NCBI GenBank assembly: GCA_008363075.1
Contig: RHKK01000010.1
Coordinates: 1-52,452 of the forward strand
Direction of reading: 5' to 3'
DNA: 52,452 bases
Source of the DNA: Candidatus Uhrbacteria bacterium
Lineage (GTDB): Bacteria; Patescibacteriota; Patescibacteriia; 2-12-FULL-60-25
How positions within the stretch are numbered: the stretch's first letter is position 1; every line of letters starts with the position of its first letter. Made by a program: the position numbers and the translations under genes. Shown one piece after another: positions 1 through 6,210 of the stretch. Under the pieces are notes generated by a model. It did not search any database and was not told the origin of the DNA. It saw only the letters and a list, made by a program, of their open reading frames with translations.

Positions 1-5
1 ATCTT

Positions 6-131
6 TCACTCCAAAGATTTTTTCCATCCGCCGACCATCTTACCGATCTCATTCAGGGGAACGGAGATGGCGGCGAATTTTTTATGGTCGAGGACTTTCA
101 CTTCCCATCCGATTTGTATGAAGAATTTGAG
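6..131 (-). pseudogene. Avd-like four-helix-bundle protein, C-terminal fragment
   Basis: About 40 residues on the minus strand end in a stop at 6-8. They resemble the last two helices of the accessory variability determinant (Avd) of diversity-generating retroelements, whose C-terminus has an EVGRILGSW-like motif; here it reads EIGKMVGGWKKSLE. Avd is about 120 residues and partners the retroelement reverse transcriptase in mutagenic retrohoming. The N-terminal half is missing: upstream the frame runs straight into the palindrome at 131-158. A member of the related S23 four-helix family is the alternative. The fragment reads away from the RT fragment at 149-436, whereas both genes normally share a strand, so this looks like a rearranged remnant. 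Confidence 0.5.
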
Positions 132-158
132 TAGGGGCACGGCGCGCCGTGCCCCTAC
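131..158. repeat. Perfect 28-bp palindrome
   Basis: Two 14-nt arms beginning GTAGGGGCACGGCG are perfectly self-complementary with no loop. The palindrome lies exactly where two truncated gene fragments on opposite strands meet. Similar GTAGGGGCACGGC-type palindromes are a widespread bacterial interspersed repeat. It may mark a rearrangement point, or it may be an assembly joint. Confidence 0.8.
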
Positions 159-436
159 AAGACGCCGTCCAATCATTTCTGCGTGATCGCCTTGCATTAG
201 AATTGCACCCCGGTAAAATCATTCTTAAAATAGTTGCAGCCGGAATCGACTTCTTGGGCTGGACCCATTTCCCGCATCATCGCGTCCTGCGAACCAAAAC
301 GAAGCAGCGGGTGATGAAACGCATGAGACAAAAGCCGGAAGAAGCAACGTTGCAGTCGTACTTGGGAATGTTGGGGCATGGGGATGCGCACGCGCTTGGT
401 CGCGAAATACGGAATGCGTATTGGTTTTTCTGTTAA
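149..436 (+). pseudogene. Reverse transcriptase C-terminal fragment (DGR-type)
   Basis: An open frame of about 95 codons, whose first possible start (GTG, 149) lies inside the palindrome. The encoded LALELHPGK, then GIDFLGW, HFPHHRVLRTKTKQR and SYLGMLGHG are typical of the region after the catalytic palm in RTs of diversity-generating retroelements and related group II-like enzymes. The catalytic YxDD motif and everything before it are absent, so this cannot be an active polymerase. Together with the Avd-like fragment next door it suggests a decayed retroelement; no template or variable repeat is visible in the window. Confidence 0.65.
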
Positions 437-464
437 CGAAAAACCGCCGGAACGTCCAGCGGTA
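437..464 (-). terminator. rpsA terminator
   Basis: On the minus strand, stem ACCGC/GCGGT (443-447 with 459-463), partly extended inwards, is followed by a run of T, 16 nt after the rpsA stop. Confidence 0.6.
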
Positions 465-479
465 TTTTCGTGCCTTTGG

Positions 480-1586
480 TTAGGCCTTCGCGGCCTCTTT
501 CTCCTTCTCCTTGCGAAGCGACAGGCCGAGGCGGTGGTTGTCCGGATCGATGGAGATGATGCGGAACTCGAATTCGTCGCCGACGCGGGCCACTTCGTTC
601 ACGTCCTTTACCGGCTTCTGGCCGAGCTCGCTGATATGCGCGAGGCCGTGGATGTCCGGGTCGAGCTCGACGAACAGGCCGAACGGGTTGATCTTGAGCA
701 CGCGGCCCTTGACCCACTGACCGATGTTGTAACGGCTCGCGACCGACTTCCACGGGTCCTCGACAAGCTTTTTCATCGACAGGAAGATCTTGGAACCTTC
801 GATGTTGATGATCTCGGCGCGCACGTGGTCGCCGACTTTGAGCACGTCGCTCGGGTGGTCTATGCGCTGCCAGGCGATTTCCGAGATGTGCACGAGGCCT
901 TCGAGGTTCGCGTCAAAGCGCACGAAGGAACCGAAGTCGGTCACGGCCGTCACGTCGCCTTCCACGACGTCGCCGACCTTGTACTTGGCGAGTACCGACT
1001 CCTGCTTGGTTTCCCACACGGCCTTCTCCGACACGACGACCTTCTCTTCTTCCTCGTTCACGTCGAGCAATTTCACGTCGAGCGTCTGGCCGATGAGCTG
1101 CTTCAACTTCTCCTGGATCTTGCTCTTCTCGCCGCCCGCGACGCGCGGATAGTTGGCGGGGGAGAGTTGCGAAACCGGGATGAACGCGGGGATGCCTTCG
1201 ACGCGCGTGACGAGGCCGCCCTTGTTCGCGTCGAGTACCTTGACCTGGATCGGCGCGTTCTCCTTGATGAGCTCGCGAATCTTTTCCCACGAGCGACGGC
1301 GACCCGCGCCCTTGAGCGAGAGCTCGAGCTCGCCGAATTCGTTATCGAGCTCGAGGACGGTCGCCTCGACCTCGTCGCCGACGCGCAGGTCCATGTGTTT
1401 GTCGAGCTCCGGACCGCGGATGAGACCGACGGCCAGGCCGCCGATGTCGAGGCGGACTTCGTTACGACCGACGGAAATGACCGTGCCTTTCACGACCTCG
1501 CCGACATTCGGGAACGCCGGGGAGACGCCGGCCTCGAGCAGCTTGGCGATTTCCGACTCGGAGGCTGCGTTGGGTTTGGTAGTCAT
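480..1586 (-). CDS. rpsA: 30S ribosomal protein S1
   Basis: 368 residues with four S1 (OB-fold) RNA-binding repeats at roughly 26-92, 110-180, 202-268 and 286-356; repeats 3 and 4 carry the clearest GxVxxxxxFGxFV...GLxHIS signatures. S1 binds mRNA on the small subunit and helps translation of weakly defined start sites, which fits a genome where core genes lack Shine-Dalgarno sequences. Four domains rather than six is normal outside Proteobacteria. The acidic start MTTKPNAASESE and the lysine/glutamate tail are unremarkable. No SD precedes the ATG. It is a single-gene unit with its own promoter (1742-1770), a leader of about 150 nt and a terminator. Confidence 0.95.
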   Translation of the reverse strand: MTTKPNAASESEIAKLLEAGVSPAFPNVGEVVKGTVISVGRNEVRLDIGGLAVGLIRGPELDKHMDLRVGDEVEATVLELDNEFGELELSLKGAGRRRSWEKIRELIKENAPIQVKVLDANKGGLVTRVEGIPAFIPVSQLSPANYPRVAGGEKSKIQEKLKQLIGQTLDVKLLDVNEEEEKVVVSEKAVWETKQESVLAKYKVGDVVEGDVTAVTDFGSFVRFDANLEGLVHISEIAWQRIDHPSDVLKVGDHVRAEIINIEGSKIFLSMKKLVEDPWKSVASRYNIGQWVKGRVLKINPFGLFVELDPDIHGLAHISELGQKPVKDVNEVARVGDEFEFRIISIDPDNHRLGLSLRKEKEKEAAKA

Positions 1587-1741
1587 AAATAATTGATGAT
1601 GCGAAAACGACGGATCGAGACTGACTCCCGGGATCCGCCGTTCGGGTGGATGATGACCTCGATCAGTCTGCCGATCGGGGCCGATTGCCGTGGGTCAAAC
1701 GCCCCGGACCAATCGATGAATTAGGGTGTCAGTCGTGCCGA

Positions 1742-1770
1742 ACCTTACGGAAATTCAGGGAAAACGTCAA
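1742..1770 (-). promoter_or_regulatory. rpsA promoter
   Basis: TTGACG (1770-1765), 17-nt spacer, TAAGGT (1747-1742) on the minus strand. It predicts a leader of about 150 nt before rpsA; 1587-1735 holds no convincing gene and probably acts as this leader. Confidence 0.65.
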
Positions 1771-1779
1771 GTCTCAATG

Positions 1780-1824
1780 GGTTTGCTTCGTCGCCCGCCG
1801 GCTGGCGGACTCCTCGCAATGACA
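1780..1824. repeat. GTCATTGCGAGGAG-type interspersed repeat, copy 1
   Basis: Contains CTCCTCGCAATGAC at its right end and TTGCTTCGTCG at its left, the reverse complement of the repeat at 11320-11404. This GTCATTGCGAG...GAAGCAATC family is a common interspersed repeat of unknown origin in many bacterial groups. Confidence 0.7.
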
Positions 1825-1849
1825 GACGGTGTTTGCTACCCTCTTTGTC

Positions 1850-2182
1850 ATGGCCCGATTCCGCTTGATGTGGGGATTATTCGCCTTTGCCGCCACGTTT
1901 GTGGCGTTTCTTGTCCTGCTCATCATGCAGCATCAGCCGTCCGCGCGGCCGACAGCCCAAGAGACGTCGATCGAGAGTCTTGTTGCCGCCGAAGTCGCGG
2001 CGCGGTACGCGGTCCCGCGCGAGGTGCCGACGGTGACGCGGCTCACGGATGTCGCCGCGCTCGCCAAAACGAACCCATCATTTTACGCCGGCCTTCTGGA
2101 CGGCGATTGGCTCGTGCGTTATCCGCGTCTGTTGATTGTCTATCGCCGCGAGGAAGGGAGGATCGTGAAGATCGAGCGCTGA
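1850..2182 (+). CDS. Membrane-anchored hypothetical protein
   Basis: 110 residues from the ATG at 1850. One N-terminal transmembrane helix (about residues 4-26) is followed by a soluble domain ending in DVAALAKTNPSFYAGLLDGDWLVRYPRLLIVYRR. The pattern PTVxxxTDVxxL..NPxFY...GD.L..Y....I.Y matches a small envelope protein family that recurs in Patescibacteria; I know of no function. A start 21 nt upstream is possible, but this one places the helix at the N-terminus. It stands alone between the rpsA promoter region and a convergent small gene. Confidence 0.75.
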   Translation: MARFRLMWGLFAFAATFVAFLVLLIMQHQPSARPTAQETSIESLVAAEVAARYAVPREVPTVTRLTDVAALAKTNPSFYAGLLDGDWLVRYPRLLIVYRREEGRIVKIER

Positions 2183-2189
2183 CGTTTCG

Positions 2190-2222
2190 GGAAACAAATA
2201 CCCCGCCTGCGTGCAGACGGGG
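2190..2222 (-). terminator. Terminator of the small basic protein gene
   Basis: A 10-bp stem CCCCGTCTGC/GCAGGCGGGG (one G-U pair) followed on the minus strand by a T-rich tract. It may also stop the convergent plus-strand gene. Confidence 0.7.
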
Positions 2223-2256
2223 TCTCCTCCGAGAAGGTACGTATGAATCGTCGCGA

Positions 2257-2382
2257 TTAGCGGCGCTTCTTGGCGGCCTTGCGGCGCTTGGTGGTCTTGC
2301 GCTTCGGCGCGGCCTTGCGCTTCACGGCGCGGCGCTTCGGCGCGGCTTTCTTCGTCGCCTTCTTCTTGCGTTTCATTGCCAT
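2257..2382 (-). CDS. Small Lys/Arg/Ala-rich basic protein
   Basis: 41 residues, almost entirely lysine, arginine, alanine and proline in KKATKKAAPKRR-like repeats. The composition resembles histone H1-like or AlgP-like tails, so nucleic-acid binding is likely, but this rests on charge and not on a fold. The start is chosen because AAAGGAGG sits 7 nt before ATG; longer in-frame starts lack a ribosome site. An extended -10 promoter (TGCTATACT, 2475-2467) lies about 85 nt upstream and a terminator follows. Confidence 0.75.
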   Translation of the reverse strand: MAMKRKKKATKKAAPKRRAVKRKAAPKRKTTKRRKAAKKRR

Positions 2383-2463
2383 ACGTTTCCCTCCTTTCGT
2401 GGTTAATCGTCTCGCGTAAATCGCGGGATCGATGCTCGTGAAAAAAACTTTCACGCGTGCAAC

Positions 2464-2476
2464 AAAAGTATAGCAC
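2464..2476 (-). promoter_or_regulatory. Extended -10 promoter of the small basic protein gene
   Basis: TGC TATACT on the minus strand. The nearest TTGACA lies 21 nt upstream, too far for a standard -35, so extended -10 recognition is the likely mode. Confidence 0.55.
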
Positions 2477-2559
2477 AGATTTTTCAAAACGTGTGTCAAC
2501 GGGAACCTGTGGATGAATTGTTTTGCATCAAGGATGCACGATATCCGGCTGACATTATT

Positions 2560-3171
2560 TTATTTTTTCAACTTATACGCGCGCATGCGTACGCCGCTCA
2601 TCGACAAGGGCAGGCGTTGGAACGCATACCGTTTGGAGGTACACGCCTTTTTTGCCGCTTCGGTGAGCAGGATCTCGCCACGTTCCGCCGTGTCTTCCCC
2701 GAGTTTCGACGCGAGGTTCATTTCATTTCCGTACAAGTCGTCGCAAAAGAGAAGGACGGGGCCGTGTCCGATGCCGATCGCGACGTGTACGTCGCTCGCG
2801 TCGTCCGTCAGGAGATTCGCCACGTCCAGGTCATGTTGGATCTCGAGCGAGGCCGCGATCGCCGCATCCGGGTTCGGGAACACCGCAAAGCAGTTGTCCG
2901 CCTCGTACTTGACGACGGCGCCCTTGTGCCGTTCCACGATCGGCCGGGTGACGCGCTGCATCTTGTGGATCATGGCCAGATAGTGGATAAGGCCGTATCG
3001 CTGTACGGTCCGTGAAAACCCGGACATGTCCAGGACGAAAATCGTTCGGATTTTCTCGAATTGCTTGTTGATGCGCCGATCGATCTGCACGGCGCGTTCC
3101 GGGTGCTCGATGCGTTCGGCGAGAATCTTGTGGAAATCGTGGCAAGAGGGGAGCGTGGCGTGGCGTTTCAT
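2560..3171 (-). CDS. Class III adenylate/guanylate cyclase-like protein
   Basis: 203 residues. The catalytic domain fills residues about 43-200. Metal ligands are present: D48 in FVLDMSGFS and D92 in VKYEADNCFAVF. Substrate-side K88 is present, and the DDLYG stretch at 144-148 precedes the MNLASK motif, where the transition-state Asn (N152) is kept but the usual Arg four residues later is Lys (K156). Such enzymes make cAMP or cGMP from ATP or GTP; with the Arg-to-Lys change and a non-canonical EADN, activity is uncertain. No sensor or membrane domain is attached, and cyclases are unusual in reduced genomes. The predicted transcription start lies next to the ATG, so the mRNA may be leaderless. 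Confidence 0.85.
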   Translation of the reverse strand: MKRHATLPSCHDFHKILAERIEHPERAVQIDRRINKQFEKIRTIFVLDMSGFSRTVQRYGLIHYLAMIHKMQRVTRPIVERHKGAVVKYEADNCFAVFPNPDAAIAASLEIQHDLDVANLLTDDASDVHVAIGIGHGPVLLFCDDLYGNEMNLASKLGEDTAERGEILLTEAAKKACTSKRYAFQRLPLSMSGVRMRAYKLKK

Positions 3172-3179
3172 ACCCGTCG

Positions 3180-3208
3180 ATTGTGCCAAAGCCCTTGACA
3201 ATCGGCAA
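3180..3208 (-). promoter_or_regulatory. Cyclase promoter, overlapping the divergent RRM promoter
   Basis: TTGCCG (3208-3203), 17 nt, CACAAT (3185-3180) on the minus strand. The expected start is near 3173, one or two bases before the cyclase ATG at 3171. Confidence 0.55.
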
Positions 3209-3223
3209 AAAATCCGCCATCCT
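3195..3223 (+). promoter_or_regulatory. RRM gene promoter
   Basis: TTGACA (3195-3200), 17 nt, CATCCT (3218-3223). Its -35 box lies inside the divergent cyclase promoter, so the two compete for polymerase. The leader is about 100 nt and ends in a GGTCCC-GCAA-GGGACC hairpin (3304-3319), 8 nt before the ATG. Confidence 0.55.
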
Positions 3224-3327
3224 ATGTGTTGGATAGCACGTGCGAGGGTCCGTCCGTTGGTCGGGGAAGGGGCGCGCAAACGGTATCCGTTTACAATTGT
3301 GTCGGTCCCGCAAGGGACCCTAACCGC

Positions 3328-3597
3328 ATGCCCACGAAGTTGTTCGTCGGAGGCATCCCGTACCGCACGTCGGACGAGGAGCTCCGGCAGCATTTCTCCC
3401 AGGCCGGCGAAGTGCTCTCGGTGTACATTCCCATGGACCGTGAGACGGGCCGCCCGCGTGGCTTCGCGTTCGTCGAGATGACCGACGACGCCGCGGCTGA
3501 CAAAGCGATCTCCATGTTCGATGGTTCGGACATGGGTGGCCGCCGCATCGCCGTGAACAAGGCCCGCCCGATGGAGAATCGCGCCCCCCAGGCGTAA
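3328..3597 (+). CDS. RNA-binding protein, single RRM domain
   Basis: 89 residues forming one RNA recognition motif. RNP2 is LFVGGI (5-10) and RNP1 is RGFAFVEM (44-51), with the aromatic residues that stack on single-stranded RNA in place. Small RRM proteins of this kind occur in cyanobacteria and many reduced bacteria, often as cold-responsive RNA chaperones. The start is the ATG opening MPTKLFVGG; the upstream in-frame extension has no RRM character. A GNRA-loop hairpin lies just before the start, where an RRM protein could in principle control its own mRNA; that is speculation. A strong terminator follows directly. Confidence 0.92.
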   Translation: MPTKLFVGGIPYRTSDEELRQHFSQAGEVLSVYIPMDRETGRPRGFAFVEMTDDAAADKAISMFDGSDMGGRRIAVNKARPMENRAPQA

Positions 3598-3598
3598 G

Positions 3599-3639
3599 AG
3601 AAACAAAACATCCCCGCGACGCGGGGATGTTTTGTTTCT
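3599..3639 (+). terminator. RRM gene terminator, 19-bp perfect stem
   Basis: Perfect 19-bp stem (3599-3617 with 3621-3639), 3-nt loop GAC, GC-rich core and a T-rich 3' arm. It begins 2 nt after the stop codon and would work on both strands. Confidence 0.9.
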
Positions 3640-3645
3640 GGGCCC

Positions 3646-3680
3646 TTGACAGACACGTTGAAATAGGGAACGTGGTAGAA
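3646..3680 (+). promoter_or_regulatory. TTGACAGA-N13-GGAACGTGGTA box upstream of the tRNA-like element
   Basis: TTGACAGA at 3646-3653, then 13 nt, then GGAACGTGGTA. The same two blocks at identical spacing precede the DUF559 gene on the other strand near 52371-52341. Read as a promoter, the hexamer 17 nt after TTGACA is AACGTG, not a normal -10. Confidence 0.45.
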
Positions 3681-3685
3681 GGCGG

Positions 3686-3754
3686 GCCGACAGCATGGTT
3701 GCTCATCCAGACTTGGTAATCTTGGATGATGGGGTTCGATTCCCCACGTCGGCT
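3686..3754 (+). tRNA. Non-canonical tRNA-Thr(GGT)-like element, possibly a pseudogene
   Basis: The 3' half is a textbook tRNA: T-arm TGGGG-TTCGATT-CCCCA (3730-3746), then an acceptor strand GTCGGC (3748-3753) pairing with GCCGAC (3686-3691). The middle arm keeps CATCC...TTGGTAA...GGATG of tRNA-Thr(GGT), but four extra bases sit on each side of the loop, the D-arm shrinks to AGC-ATGGTT-GCT and the variable loop to one base. The 3' end is TCCG, not TCCA, although the tRNA-Pro in this window encodes CCA. It could be a degenerate tRNA or a tRNA mimic. The arm is perfectly complementary to the 5' part of the next transcript (3802-3819). Confidence 0.5.
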
Positions 3755-3767
3755 CCGCAACGCGCGC

Positions 3768-3796
3768 TTGACAGGGAACGTTCCACGATCTATTCT
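3768..3796 (+). promoter_or_regulatory. Small RNA promoter
   Basis: TTGACA (3768-3773), exactly 17 nt, TATTCT (3791-3796), among the best sigma70-type promoters in the window. Start expected near 3803. Confidence 0.75.
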
Positions 3797-3802
3797 TGAA
3801 AA

Positions 3803-3866
3803 AGATTACCAAGTCTGGAGCACCATGTTCATCAAACAAAGCGCCCGACACCCGTCGGGTGTTTTG
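3803..3866 (+). ncRNA. Candidate small RNA complementary to the tRNA-like anticodon arm
   Basis: A unit of about 64 nt between a strong promoter and a terminator-like hairpin. Bases 3802-3819 are the exact reverse complement of 3706-3723, the extended anticodon arm of the tRNA-like element just upstream. The rest is unstructured up to the terminator. An ATG at 3824 opens a frame that runs through the hairpin without family resemblance, so I treat the unit as RNA. Pairing would sequester the arm, but whether it does so is unknown. Confidence 0.5.
3844..3866 (+). terminator. Small RNA terminator
   Basis: CCCGAC/GTCGGG or the overlapping ACACCC/GGGTGT stem (3844-3862), followed by TTTTG. Confidence 0.6.
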
Positions 3867-3896
3867 TATTGGATAAAAAGAACGCGTCGAAACGCG

Positions 3897-4202
3897 TTAG
3901 GTGGCGCGATGAGAGATAGCGCCGAGCAGCGCACTCACCGCATAACTTCTCGGATCGCAGCCATCGGAGCTTCGAGCCGTTTCCGAACGGAGTCGACGCA
4001 GCCGAGTTTCCAGACGGGTCAAGAATCCCGCATCGAACGGCGAGGACTCTTCGACCAGCTTCTGAATCGCGTCGACGACTCCCTTGAAGTGCGCGGTTGA
4101 ATCCTCCCGGAGTACGATCGACTTCAGCTCTTCGGCTTTGTGAGGAGCCGAGCCGACGGCGGACGTGAAGTAGACGACTTTTGATGCTTCATTATCGGTC
4201 AA
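3897..4202 (-). CDS. Hypothetical protein, TTG start
   Basis: 101 residues, no recognised domain. The frame opens with TTG at 4202, preceded by GAGGG about five bases upstream; no ATG lies near the N-terminus. The middle (about 15-75) is rich in Glu, Leu and Arg and looks helical; the end is Ser/Ala-rich. It lies downstream of gatB on the same strand with a 56-nt gap. Coding status rests on the open frame and plausible start only. Confidence 0.45.
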   Translation of the reverse strand: MTDNEASKVVYFTSAVGSAPHKAEELKSIVLREDSTAHFKGVVDAIQKLVEESSPFDAGFLTRLETRLRRLRSETARSSDGCDPRSYAVSALLGAISHRAT

Positions 4203-4258
4203 AGAGCCCTCACTTTCCGATGTTCAGATCCTTACATGATGTCGTGTGACGCACAACA

Positions 4259-5791
4259 TCATTCGATGCCAAGCTGACGCTTGATCTCCCTCTCCGCCGC
4301 TTCCGGATTCGCGCGGCCTTCGGTGGATTTCATCACGACGCCGACGAACCATTTTACGAGGGCGACTTTTCCCGCGTTGATCTGTGCGACTTGTTCCGGG
4401 TTTTGTCGAAGAACCGTCTCGACGATGTGCGCAAGTTCCGCCGGATCGTTCATTTGGCCGAGATCGTGTTCCTCGAGGAGCTGCGAGGGGTCCGCGCCGG
4501 TTTCGAGCATGAGTGCGAGTAGTTTTTGTCCGTTCGACGAGTTTACGGTTCCCGCATCGAGCAGGTGTAGGAATTCCGCAAAGTTTTCCGGCGTGATCCT
4601 CACGTCGTCGATGGTTTTGCCTTCGGCGATCAGGAGCCCCGCGAGCTTGCTCGTAAGCCATCCGCCGGCGAGCTTCCCGAATTTTTGCTTTTGTTCGGAG
4701 AGGATCTCACCGCCGCTTTTGTTCGTGTCGTCGGACGCCTCGATCCAGCCCGCGAGCTCGCCCATGACGGCCTCCGCGTAATCGGTCCAGCCATTCGCGA
4801 CAAAGAACCGTGCGTCCTCGGCGGAGAAGCCGTGGTCCTGCACGAGCGTCGCGCGACGTTGCGCGGGAAGCGGCGGGATCTTTGCCGATTCCTCTTCTCG
4901 GATGTTCGTGAGATCGAGCGGCGGCAGATCCGGTTCCGGAAAGTATCGGTAATCGGCGCTGCTTTCTTTCGTGCGCTGTTCGAACGTCTGTCCCTTGTGT
5001 TCGTCCCAGCCGCGCGTGGCGTGTTCCGGAACTTGGCCGGCCTCCATGAGCGCGCGATGTCGCTCGATCTCAAACGCGAGCGCACGCTCGACCGCCTTGA
5101 ACGAGTTCAGGTTTTTTACCTCGGTTTTCGGATTATATTCCGCCTTGAGCGGTTTGTTATCCTCGCCGATCTCGAGTAGCGAGACGTTCGCGTCGCAACG
5201 CATGTAGCCTTTTTCCATGTCCGCGTTCGAAGCGCCAATCGCGCGCAGGATCGCCTGCAATTCCTGGAGCAGCGCCTTCGCTTCGGTAGGGGAGCGCAAG
5301 TCAGGTTCGGTCACGATCTCGAGCAGCGGAACGCCGGCGCGGTTGTAATCGACGAGCGTCGAGCCGGTCGCGGCGTCGTGGATGTTTTTTGCGGCGTCTT
5401 CTTCCAAGTGCGCGCGCGTGATCCCGACGCGGATCGAATCGCGGGGCGGCTCTTGTCCCGGAACTTCGACTTGTACCGCACCATTCACCGCGATCGGATG
5501 GTCGAATTGCGAAATTTGGTAGCCCTTCGGCAAATCCGGATAAAAATAATTTTTGCGGTCGAAATGCGCCTTGTCGGGAATACGACAGCCGAGGGCAAGT
5601 CCCGCACGCACGCCGAGTCGAACCGCTTCCGCGTTGATCGAGGGGAGCGCGCCCGGCTGGCCCGTCGAGACGGGGCAGATCGCCGTGTTCGGCGGCGCGG
5701 CATCATCCACGGCCGGGCAATCCGAAAACATCTTCGTCCTGGTTTTTAGACGAACATGAACTTCCAGGCCGATGATGGGAATTAGGCGCAT
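4259..5791 (-). CDS. gatB: Asp-tRNA(Asn)/Glu-tRNA(Gln) amidotransferase subunit B
   Basis: 510 residues, full length for GatB. The N-terminal kinase-like cradle (about 1-290) starts with IGLEVHVRLKTRTKMF and contains the conserved FDRKNYFYPDLPKGYQISQ stretch; the C-terminal helical and YqeY-like domains occupy about 300-510. With GatA and GatC it amidates mischarged Glu-tRNA(Gln) or Asp-tRNA(Asn); neither partner is in this window. Its first 10 nt overlap the 3' end of the four-helix-bundle gene upstream, whose tail is made of repeat sequence, so the native promoter region may have been disturbed by that insertion. Confidence 0.96.
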   Translation of the reverse strand: MRLIPIIGLEVHVRLKTRTKMFSDCPAVDDAAPPNTAICPVSTGQPGALPSINAEAVRLGVRAGLALGCRIPDKAHFDRKNYFYPDLPKGYQISQFDHPIAVNGAVQVEVPGQEPPRDSIRVGITRAHLEEDAAKNIHDAATGSTLVDYNRAGVPLLEIVTEPDLRSPTEAKALLQELQAILRAIGASNADMEKGYMRCDANVSLLEIGEDNKPLKAEYNPKTEVKNLNSFKAVERALAFEIERHRALMEAGQVPEHATRGWDEHKGQTFEQRTKESSADYRYFPEPDLPPLDLTNIREEESAKIPPLPAQRRATLVQDHGFSAEDARFFVANGWTDYAEAVMGELAGWIEASDDTNKSGGEILSEQKQKFGKLAGGWLTSKLAGLLIAEGKTIDDVRITPENFAEFLHLLDAGTVNSSNGQKLLALMLETGADPSQLLEEHDLGQMNDPAELAHIVETVLRQNPEQVAQINAGKVALVKWFVGVVMKSTEGRANPEAAEREIKRQLGIE

Positions 5792-6177
5792 ACAGAAGTG
5801 AGTAGAAAGTAGGGAGTAGTGAGTAGCCTAGCGGAGGCGAGTTTATTCAACATTCTCATTACTTCATCCAGCAAAACTTGGCAATCAGCACGTTTTTTAT
5901 CGCTCCCGAATTTTAATCTTCCTGAAATCTCTAGTTGTGTTTCAAGTTCTGAAGCCGAGCCAAAAGCGATGCGGCAAAAATGCTTGAACTCGGTTTTTGT
6001 CATTCGCCGTCGCCCTTCCGATATGTTCGATGGAATCGAAACAGCCGCTCTCCGTATCTGGGAAGTTAGACCGTATATTTCTTCTTTGGGGAACGAATCG
6101 GTAAGTCCGTAAATAAGAACGACTAGATCCATCGCTTTTTGCCAGACAATCAAATTTTTGTGATTTCCTGTATTCAT
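5782..6177 (-). CDS. Four helix bundle protein (S23/IVS family)
   Basis: 131 residues. The core (about 5-115) has the family signature: LIVWQKAMDLVVLIY at the start, the GLTSQIRRAAVSIPSNISEG segment and a final long helix. These proteins were first found in 23S rRNA intervening sequences and are related to retroelement Avd; their function is unknown. The last 15 residues (TTPYFLLTSVCA) are encoded by the GTGAGTAG word repeat, so the gene has lost its original stop and now ends inside gatB. A matching inverted repeat arm lies just upstream of the start, so the gene is bracketed by inverted repeats like a small mobile cassette. Confidence 0.88.
   Translation of the reverse strand: MNTGNHKNLIVWQKAMDLVVLIYGLTDSFPKEEIYGLTSQIRRAAVSIPSNISEGRRRMTKTEFKHFCRIAFGSASELETQLEISGRLKFGSDKKRADCQVLLDEVMRMLNKLASARLLTTPYFLLTSVCA
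5797..5828. repeat. GTGAGTAG word-repeat, left arm
   Basis: Imperfect tandem of GTGAGTAG/AAGTAG units ending in GCC. Its inverted partner is at 6178-6205 and the same word occurs in the rplK-nusG spacer. Confidence 0.8.
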
Positions 6178-6205
6178 CAGGCTACTGTCTACTCACTACT
6201 CACTT
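6178..6205. repeat. GTGAGTAG word-repeat, right arm (inverted)
   Basis: Reads CTACTCACTACTCACTT on the plus strand, the inverse of the left arm. Together the arms enclose only the four-helix-bundle gene. Confidence 0.8.
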
Positions 6206-6210
6206 ATGTT

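Noticed and set aside
3824-4100. Open frame starting inside the small RNA (MFIKQSARHPSG...)
   Set aside because: It reads through the terminator and antisense to the 3897-4202 gene; no conserved features.
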